Assembly: GCA_964491375.1 (NCBI GenBank)
Contig: CAZBGL010000193.1
Span: 1-11,377 of the forward strand
Length of the DNA: 11,377 nt
DNA from: CAZBGL01 sp964491375
Lineage (GTDB): Bacteria > Desulfobacterota > Deferrisomatia > Deferrisomatales > Deferrisomataceae
Direction: 5' to 3'
Part shown: one piece after another, positions 6,884-11,377 of the stretch
How positions within the stretch are numbered: position 1 is the first letter of the stretch
How the letters are laid out: every line of letters begins with the position of its first letter
Translations under genes and position numbers: made by a program
Notes under the pieces: generated by a model
The model's database searches: none
What the model was told of the DNA's origin: nothing
The model's input: only the letters and a program-made list of their open reading frames with translations

Positions 6884-7878
6884 CCTCGCAGGCCGTCGTG
6901 GGCTGGGTGTTCCGGGACGAGTTCTTCCGGCACCGGACCCGGCCGGGCCACCCTGACCATCCGGCCCGTCTGGACGTGATCGTGCAGGCCCTGGGGCGCG
7001 AGGGGATGCTCGAGCGGATGCGGTCCCTGCGTTTCCAGGAGGCCTCGTTCCAGGACCTCGTGCTCGTGCACGAACCGGCGTACGTGGAGCTCGTGCGCAT
7101 GGCCTGCGAGGGCGGATTCGGCTACATCGGGGACCCGGACACCCACATCGGCCCGGAGAGCTACCGCGTGGCCGCGCTGGCCACCGGAGGGGTGCTCGCC
7201 GCGTGCGACGCGGTGATGGCCGGCGAGGTGCGCCGGGCGTTCTGCGCGGTGCGTCCGCCCGGGCACCACGCCGGAGCGGACGCGGCCGGGGGGTTCTGCC
7301 TGTTCAACCACGTGGCCGTGGCGGCCGAGCACCTGCGTACCCGCCGGGGGCTGGACCGGGTGGCCGTAGTGGACCTGGACGTGCACCACGGCAACGGGAC
7401 CCAGGCGCTTTTCGAGGACCAGCCCGGGGTGCTGTTCGTGTCGGTCCACGAGCACCCGATGACCCTGAAGTTCCCCGGCACGGGCTGGCCGGGCGAGGCG
7501 GGGCGCGGACGGGGCGCGGGGTTCACCCGCAACGTGTGCGTGCCCCACGGCGCCGACGGCTCCGTGTACCGCCGCGTGCTCGAGCGCGAGGTCCTGCCGC
7601 TCGTGGAGCGGTACCGCCCCCAGTTCCTCTTGGTGAGCATGGGCTTCGACGCCCAGTGGACCGAGCCACTGGCCCACGTGAACCTGAGGCCCGAGGACTT
7701 CGGGTGGATCACCCGCGCCCTGGTGGAAGCGGCCGACGCCCTGTGCGACGGGCGCTTGGTGAGCGTGCTCGAAGGGGGGTACGAGCTGCGCACCCTCGGG
7801 CATTGCGCGGTCGAGCACGTGCGGGGGCTCCTGGGACCGTCCGGGGTCCCCGATCGCCTCACGCCCATCGGGCCGTGA
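6880..7878 (+). CDS. Histone deacetylase family protein (acetylpolyamine/AcuC-type zinc amidohydrolase)
   Basis: 332 residues. The GTG start overlaps the alkyltransferase TGA (GTGA) and has ggaggg nine bases upstream. The HDAC-superfamily fold signature is complete: GHPDHPARL (23-31), the catalytic pair in RPPGHH (His129, His130), GGFCLFNHVAVAAEHL, VVDLDVHHGNGTQ with zinc ligands Asp167 and His169, SVHEHP, GFDAQ with third zinc ligand Asp257, and GGY with Tyr301 at the usual oxyanion-stabilising position. Family members deacetylate lysine side chains, acetylpolyamines or other N-acetyl compounds. The sequence alone does not choose between them. All catalytic residues are present, so it should be active. 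Coupling to a DNA-repair gene may reflect simple packing or a shared stress role (inference). Its last 20 bp overlap the 3' end of the opposing aldehyde dehydrogenase gene. Confidence 0.93.
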   Translation: MTSQAVVGWVFRDEFFRHRTRPGHPDHPARLDVIVQALGREGMLERMRSLRFQEASFQDLVLVHEPAYVELVRMACEGGFGYIGDPDTHIGPESYRVAALATGGVLAACDAVMAGEVRRAFCAVRPPGHHAGADAAGGFCLFNHVAVAAEHLRTRRGLDRVAVVDLDVHHGNGTQALFEDQPGVLFVSVHEHPMTLKFPGTGWPGEAGRGRGAGFTRNVCVPHGADGSVYRRVLEREVLPLVERYRPQFLLVSMGFDAQWTEPLAHVNLRPEDFGWITRALVEAADALCDGRLVSVLEGGYELRTLGHCAVEHVRGLLGPSGVPDRLTPIGP

Positions 7879-9343
7879 CGGTCTTTTCGTCCATGAACAG
7901 CCGCATGGAGGCCATGCGGGACTTGGCCACCCCCAGGAAGGACTCCTTCTTGGACCCCAGGGGGAAGAACGCGTAGGGCTGGGGCACGGCCACGTTGATC
8001 CCCACGTTGCCCACCTGGGCCTCCCGCACGAACCGCCGGGCCGCCCTGCCGCTTTCCGTGAACAGGCACGCCGAGTGGCCATAGGGCGTCCGGGTGTTGA
8101 TCCACTCCAGGGCCTCGTCCAGGCTGCGCGCCCGCATGAGCACGGCCACCGGACCGAAGGCTTCCTCCTTGGCGGTCTCCATGTCGGGGTGGCCGTCCTC
8201 CAGGATGGTGGGGCCCAGGAAGTAGCCCCGCTCGTACCCCGGCACCCGGGGGTTCCGACCGTCGAGCACCATGCGGGCCCCCTCGGCCAGGGCCCGGTCG
8301 ATCCAGTCGAGCACCTTGTCCCTTCCCTGGGGGGTGCACATGGGGCCCAGGTCGGTGCTCTCGTCCAAGCCGTATCCGAGCTTCATGGCCGATGCGGCGG
8401 CCACGAACTTCTCCTTGAGCTCTTCGTACCGGTCGCCCACGACCACCACGTTGTCCGATCCCAGGCACCGCTGGCCTCCCATGCCGAAACACGCCCGGAG
8501 CAGCCACTGGGCCGCCTGGTCGTAGTCGGCGTCCGGCAGGATCACCACGTGGTTCTTCCCGTTGCCGTTGATGGACGAGCGCTTGCCCAGCTCCCCGCAC
8601 CTCCGGTGGAGGTCCCACCCGCCCCGGGTGGAGCCGATGAAGCCCACCCCCTGGATCTCGGGCTGCTCCAGGATGAAACGGTTCACGGCCCGGCCTCCGT
8701 GGACCAGGTTGATCGCCCCCGGCGGGAACCCCACCTCCGAGGCCGCCCGGGTGATGGCTTCGGCCGCCACCGGGTCCTGCCGGCTCGGGCTCACCACAAC
8801 CGTGCACCCGGCCGCCAGCGCGTAGGGCACGAACGACGACCAGGCGTGCATGGGGATGTTCCCCGGGGTCACGATGAGGAAAGGGCCCAGGGGTTCCCAC
8901 ACGAGCCACTGGTCGATGCCCGTGGCGAGCTGGTCCAGGTGCTCGTTCCGCTTCACCAGGCCGTACGCGGCCGAGCACGCGGACTCCACGTTCTCGATGA
9001 CCCGGCGCACCGATCCCTCCGCCTCCCGGATCGTGCGGCCGTGGTCCTGGACGAGGATGCGGGACAGATCGCCGAACCTCTCCTCGAGTTTGGCCCGCAG
9101 GTCGAACAGGAGACGGGCCCGGTCCCGCAGGCACACATCCTTCCACGACTCGAAGGCCCGAGCCGCAGCCTCCACCGCCGCCCGGGCCTCCTCCTGGGTG
9201 GCCTCGGGAAACTCGGCGATGGGCTCGTCGGTGGCCGGATTGCGCGTTTCGTGGACCACCGGGGAGGAGGACGCCACCCACTCGCCTCCGATCAGGAGGC
9301 GGAGGGTTCCGTAGTGCTTCTTGACCTCGGGCAGTACCGCCAT
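7859..9343 (-). CDS. CoA-acylating-type aldehyde dehydrogenase, methylmalonate-semialdehyde dehydrogenase (MmsA)-like
   Basis: 494 residues. ALDH features in order: RNPATDEPIAEFPEAT (34-49), ATGIDQWLVWEPLG (140-153), oxyanion Asn162 in TPGNIP, VVSPSRQDP near the NAD pocket, VGFIGSTRGG (233-242), catalytic Cys293 in GGQRCLGSDN, and EEAFGPV (393-399). The ATGID segment, GSTxxG and KNHVVILPDADxDQA are typical of the MmsA branch, which makes acyl-CoA from semialdehydes with NAD and CoA. Hydrolytic ALDHs have a general-base Glu in ELGGK; here the site reads NGNGKNH (259-265), lacking Glu as in CoA-acylating members. The real substrate is unknown. ATG 9343 is preferred because gaggtga lies two bases before it; GTG 9349, overlapping the upstream TGA, is the alternative. 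It is coupled to the AA_synth gene. Confidence 0.88.
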   Translation of the reverse strand: MAVLPEVKKHYGTLRLLIGGEWVASSSPVVHETRNPATDEPIAEFPEATQEEARAAVEAAARAFESWKDVCLRDRARLLFDLRAKLEERFGDLSRILVQDHGRTIREAEGSVRRVIENVESACSAAYGLVKRNEHLDQLATGIDQWLVWEPLGPFLIVTPGNIPMHAWSSFVPYALAAGCTVVVSPSRQDPVAAEAITRAASEVGFPPGAINLVHGGRAVNRFILEQPEIQGVGFIGSTRGGWDLHRRCGELGKRSSINGNGKNHVVILPDADYDQAAQWLLRACFGMGGQRCLGSDNVVVVGDRYEELKEKFVAAASAMKLGYGLDESTDLGPMCTPQGRDKVLDWIDRALAEGARMVLDGRNPRVPGYERGYFLGPTILEDGHPDMETAKEEAFGPVAVLMRARSLDEALEWINTRTPYGHSACLFTESGRAARRFVREAQVGNVGINVAVPQPYAFFPLGSKKESFLGVAKSRMASMRLFMDEKTVTARWA

Positions 9344-9345
9344 GC

Positions 9346-9352
9346 TCACCTC
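9346..9352 (-). promoter_or_regulatory. Ribosome site of the aldehyde dehydrogenase, overlapping the stop of the upstream gene
   Basis: On the minus strand gaggtga precedes GC and the ATG at 9343. Its TGA is also the stop codon of the AA_synth gene. It pairs with the 3' extension of the anti-SD, so effective spacing is normal. A ribosome finishing the upstream gene would sit on this site, which predicts tight translational coupling. Confidence 0.6.
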
Positions 9353-9924
9353 AATCCGTCTTCTTTCCTGGCCTCGTCCTTGGTGAGCCCGCCCACCCGG
9401 GGCAGCGGCCGGCCGGAATCGGTGACCACCAGGGCCACCACGATCTCGTCCGGCCGGGGCGCGTCGTACACCCGCACCGGCATGGCGTCGAAATGGCTCC
9501 GCACGAACGCGGCGTCCTTGTAGTGCAGGGGGACGTCCAGTTCGGTGCCGGGGATCCCCATCTTCTTGGCCGAGGGGATGATCGCCTTTCCCCCGCCCAC
9601 GGTGGCCCGGAACGGCGCGCCCAGCTTGGGGTGGAGGATGGCGGCCGCGTGCTCCAGCTCGCCCTCGGATCCCACGATGGCGCCCTTCCCGTAGCTTTCG
9701 GCGCGCTCCGGGGGGATCCCCAGCGCGGCCACGGCCCGTTCGCCCAGTACCCTTCCGAGCTCCGCCCCGATGTCCATGAGCTCGGTCAGGTCCTCCACGT
9801 ACCGCCCGGCGAACGGGTTCCTGATGACCGCGAGCGCGGCGGCCCGCCGCACCGGGGGGCTCACCTCGCGGCCCGCCTCGCGGTGGGTTTCTTCGACGAT
9901 GGTCACGAACTTGCGGATTTCCAT
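9346..9924 (-). CDS. Amino acid synthesis family protein (AA_synth, DUF1185)
   Basis: 192 residues, full length for the family. The signature runs through VRNPFAGRYVEDL-type text (here VIRNPFAGRYVEDLTELM, 33-50), DIGAELGRVLGERAVAALG (51-69), AESYGKGAIVGSEGELEHAA (75-94), HPKLGAPFRATVGGGKAIIPSAKK (98-121), GTELDVPLHYKDAAFVRSHFDAM (126-148) and RPDEIVVALVVTDSGRPLPRVGGL (157-180). From memory, solved members have a variant of the Bacillus chorismate mutase fold and a suggested role in amino-acid metabolism, but no proven reaction. The conserved His, Lys and Glu residues (HPKL, GGGK, ELEH) look like a small-molecule site. The ATG has aaggag eight bases upstream. It overlaps the ribosome site of the aldehyde dehydrogenase downstream and follows UPF0280 after 154 bp, so it likely acts with both. 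Confidence 0.9.
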   Translation of the reverse strand: MEIRKFVTIVEETHREAGREVSPPVRRAAALAVIRNPFAGRYVEDLTELMDIGAELGRVLGERAVAALGIPPERAESYGKGAIVGSEGELEHAAAILHPKLGAPFRATVGGGKAIIPSAKKMGIPGTELDVPLHYKDAAFVRSHFDAMPVRVYDAPRPDEIVVALVVTDSGRPLPRVGGLTKDEARKEDGLR

Positions 9925-10029
9925 GGCACCACTCCTTGTGTGTGACGGATCACGCCTCTCGCCGGGCGTAGGGGTCTTCGCACCCCGCGCCCGTCCCACC
10001 CATGTCCTGGTTCCACCGACTCCATCCCA

Positions 10030-10067
10030 CCGGGGGCGTCCAGGAGGAACCGGGCCTCGCCCCCCGG
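10030..10067 (-). repeat. GC-rich hairpin between UPF0280 and AA_synth genes
   Basis: ccgggggcg (10030-10038) can pair with cgccccccgg (10058-10067) with one bulged C. It begins about 12 bases after the UPF0280 stop on the minus strand. No T-run follows, so it is not a canonical terminator; it could protect or attenuate the transcript between the two genes. The rest of the 154-bp gap shows no clear promoter. Confidence 0.35.
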
Positions 10068-10078
10068 AAAGGGAAGAC

Positions 10079-10999
10079 CTACGGCCGGGGGGGCCCGGCA
10101 TGCCGGCCCTCCATCACCCCGACCCGCCCCACCGCCCGCCACCGGCCCCGAAGGTGGAGCAGGGCTCCCCGGATCAGGCCCTGGTCCACCATCCGACGGG
10201 CCTCGGCCTCGCCCCGCTCCAGGGCCTGGTGGATCTCGGCCTCGGAGAGCGCCCCCACCCGCGCGGTCACCCGGAGGCCCCGAAGATCCGTGTCCGGGTC
10301 CACCCGCTCGGCCGGAACCCGTTCCACCGCCGGCGAGTCCACGTCCACCGCGTTGGCCAGGAGCGTGGCGCACGCATCGGCCACCGCGGCCGTGGCGGCC
10401 ACCGCGGTGACCGCGTCGGCCACCCCCAGGGTGAGGCTCCGCCCGCCGAAGCCGCTCGTGGCCACCCCGCCCACCCCGTCCTCCGCCCCGACCCGGAACC
10501 GGACGGCCGGCGCGGAATCCCCGACCCGCCCCCACACCCCTACCCGGACCTGCTGTCCGGGCGCGAGCCGCAGGGCCACGTCGCCCCCGTTGGTCACCAC
10601 GGCCCGCTCCGCACCCCTTTCCGCCAGGAAGTCGGCCACCGCGTCCGCCACGGCGCCGGCCACGGCGACCATGGGGGTCACGTACCGGTCGGGGAACCGC
10701 CGGGCCGCCTCCCACATGGCCCGCGCCACGGGCGGAAGGGCCTCCGGGTTGCGGATGCGGCGGGCGTCGAGCCCCAGAAGGGGCCGGAACGCCGCCAGTT
10801 CCTCCAGCACCTCCAGGACCCTGCGCCCCGCCTCCAATAACGTGCCCGGCCGGGCCCCGTCCGGCCACCGGGCCTCGGCCACCAGGCTCACGGGCCCGTG
10901 CTCGACCCGAAGCCTGCCGTCGGCAAGCAGGGTGACGGGGGGTTCCGGAAACCCCGGTCCCCCGGGTTCGCCAGCGGGTTTCCCAATGCCCGGGTTCAT
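10079..10999 (-). CDS. UPF0280 family protein (ApbE flavin-transferase superfamily)
   Basis: 306 residues from ATG 10999. Family marks: DGRLRVEHGPVSLVAEA near the N-terminus, RYVTPMVAVAGAVADAVADF (105-124), TNGGDVAL (136-143), GVATSGFGGRSLTLGVADAV (178-197) and ADACATLLANAVDVDSP (207-223). The GGD, TSG and ADAxAT motifs correspond to nucleotide- and metal-binding positions of ApbE, which attaches FMN to proteins. UPF0280 itself has no established reaction, so any flavin-related role is inference. The start is uncertain: no ribosome site is visible, the first ~25 residues are Gly/Pro-rich, and an in-frame TTG exists at 11008. It is first in a likely UPF0280, AA_synth, aldehyde dehydrogenase cluster. 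Upstream is repeat-rich intergenic DNA. Confidence 0.85.
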   Translation of the reverse strand: MNPGIGKPAGEPGGPGFPEPPVTLLADGRLRVEHGPVSLVAEARWPDGARPGTLLEAGRRVLEVLEELAAFRPLLGLDARRIRNPEALPPVARAMWEAARRFPDRYVTPMVAVAGAVADAVADFLAERGAERAVVTNGGDVALRLAPGQQVRVGVWGRVGDSAPAVRFRVGAEDGVGGVATSGFGGRSLTLGVADAVTAVAATAAVADACATLLANAVDVDSPAVERVPAERVDPDTDLRGLRVTARVGALSEAEIHQALERGEAEARRMVDQGLIRGALLHLRGRWRAVGRVGVMEGRHAGPPRP

Positions 11000-11010
11000 C
11001 GGCTTCAAAC

Positions 11011-11052
11011 GAGCGGCTAACAGCTATCGGCTCACGGCCAACTGCTTCCAAC
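11011..11052 (-). repeat. Degenerate 7-bp tandem repeat
   Basis: On the minus strand consecutive heptads read GTTGGAA, GCAGTTG, GCCGTGA, GCCGATA, GCTGTTA, GCCGCTC. Five in a row begin with GC in strict 7-base register, with a consensus near GCCGTTA. It lies just upstream of the UPF0280 start. Such heptamer arrays are known as interspersed intergenic repeats in several bacterial groups. Confidence 0.55.
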
Positions 11053-11089
11053 TGACTTGCCGCTCGGAAACGGCCGGGCAGTCGCGATG

Positions 11090-11106
11090 GTAGGTCCCCG
11101 CCCCTA
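11090..11106. repeat. Short palindromic element, GTAGG...CCTAC
   Basis: GTAGG and CCTAC flank a C-rich centre. On the minus strand it reads gtaggggcggggacctac. The GTAGGGGCG start resembles a dispersed intergenic palindrome I recall from several high-GC bacterial genomes. One copy alone cannot prove it is a repeat. Confidence 0.3.
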
Positions 11107-11214
11107 CACCCCAACGTCGCCAGGGACCTGGAGTCGCGCGAGCGGCACAACCGCCTCCGAGCACCCCCACCGCGGCCGTGGCCCCAAGCGGAGACGAGCC
11201 CCCGGGCGATTTCC

Positions 11215-11262
11215 CAGCCGGTCCGCGAACGGTCGCGGGCGAAGAGCCCGCTCCCACCTGGG
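11215..11262 (-). repeat. REP-like element with two overlapping hairpins
   Basis: On the minus strand the element opens with ggtgggagcgggctcttc and continues into cgcccgcgaccgttcgcgg. One hairpin pairs gcgggc (11235-11240) with gcccgc (11246-11251). A second pairs ccgcga (11223-11228) with tcgcgg (11233-11238) and overlaps the first. The GTGGGAGCGGGCTxxxxGCCCGCG layout closely matches REP elements known from Pseudomonas and other proteobacteria. No REP-associated (RAYT) transposase is in the window. Confidence 0.55.
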
Positions 11263-11377
11263 AAAAAATGTCGCCGCCTCCTCCACCCGTGCCAGGCCCC
11301 GGGGGGCGCGGCGACGCGACGGCCGCGCCACCTACGGTCGCCGCGGCCACCCCGCTTCCCCCCGGCACCACCCTTCC

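Larger units (their letters stand above)
11053..11377. other. Gene-free, repeat-rich intergenic DNA at the right edge
   Basis: No open frame here has a ribosome site, a recognisable motif or normal composition. The translations are Gly-, Pro-, Ala- and Arg-rich, as expected of chance frames in GC-rich DNA. The stretch carries a short palindrome, a REP-like double hairpin and a lone AAAAAA run (11263-11268). A promoter for the UPF0280 cluster may lie here, but none could be pointed to. Confidence 0.6.

Noticed and set aside
5661..7100. Long minus-strand frame continuing upstream of fxsA opposite the alkyltransferase
   Set aside because: The extension is low-complexity Arg/Pro/Gly text antisense to genes with clear catalytic motifs, and fxsA has its own ribosome site and the family's usual length.
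7161..9281. Long minus-strand frames in other phases across the deacetylase and dehydrogenase
   Set aside because: Composition is typical of shadow frames in GC-rich DNA, with no domain motifs; true genes cover both strands here.
10030..10067. Hairpin as a rho-independent terminator of UPF0280
   Set aside because: No T-run follows on the minus strand and one arm has a bulge; kept only as a structure of unknown role.
11024..11371. 115-residue minus-strand frame at the right edge
   Set aside because: Gly/Ala/Pro-rich text, runs through the REP-like element and the heptad repeat, no ribosome site; judged non-coding.
1..11377. CRISPR array, tRNA, rRNA, insertion sequence, attachment site, toxin-antitoxin or anti-phage system
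   Set aside because: No regularly spaced direct repeats, cloverleaf, rRNA stretch, transposase or integrase motif, and no recognisable defence genes. FxsA's link to phage exclusion is an overexpression effect and does not make it a defence system.

Overview
The window is high-GC DNA (roughly two thirds G+C by eye) with tightly packed genes on both strands. It looks like the chromosome of a high-GC bacterium, most plausibly a Desulfobacterota (former Deltaproteobacteria) lineage. That guess rests on three things: the ABC_sub_bind/PAS hybrid kinase, the cysteine-rich PAS and chemoreceptor modules, and the co-occurrence of FxsA, a DUF5658-like membrane protein, AA_synth (DUF1185) and UPF0280 genes. 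No tRNA, rRNA, CRISPR array, transposase, phage or integrase gene was found.

Left part (1-5660) is signalling and membrane. A large hybrid sensor histidine kinase enters from the left edge, so its N-terminus lies outside the window. It converges on a methyl-accepting chemotaxis protein on the minus strand. The receptor has a seven-cysteine block inserted in its HAMP domain, a candidate sigma-28 (flagellar type) promoter and its own terminator. Upstream of it, on the same strand and with a separate terminator, is an FxsA-type small membrane protein.

Middle (5661-7878) is a divergent intergenic region with an AT-rich hairpin. It is followed on the plus strand by a DUF5658-like small membrane protein, then by an overlapping pair: an O6-alkylguanine-DNA alkyltransferase whose TGA stop overlaps the GTG start of a zinc-dependent histone-deacetylase-family amidohydrolase. 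That pair converges on, and overlaps by 20 bp, the next minus-strand cluster.

Right part (7859-10999, minus strand, transcribed right to left) runs UPF0280 (ApbE superfamily), then AA_synth/DUF1185, then a CoA-acylating-type (MmsA-like) aldehyde dehydrogenase. The last two are tightly coupled. This small metabolic cluster has no assigned pathway and is the best candidate here for undescribed biology. The last ~380 bp (11000-11377) have no convincing gene and carry interspersed repeats: a degenerate 7-bp tandem repeat, a short palindrome and a REP-like double hairpin.

All functions come from reading motifs. No database search was possible, and family names and co-occurrence statements are from memory.
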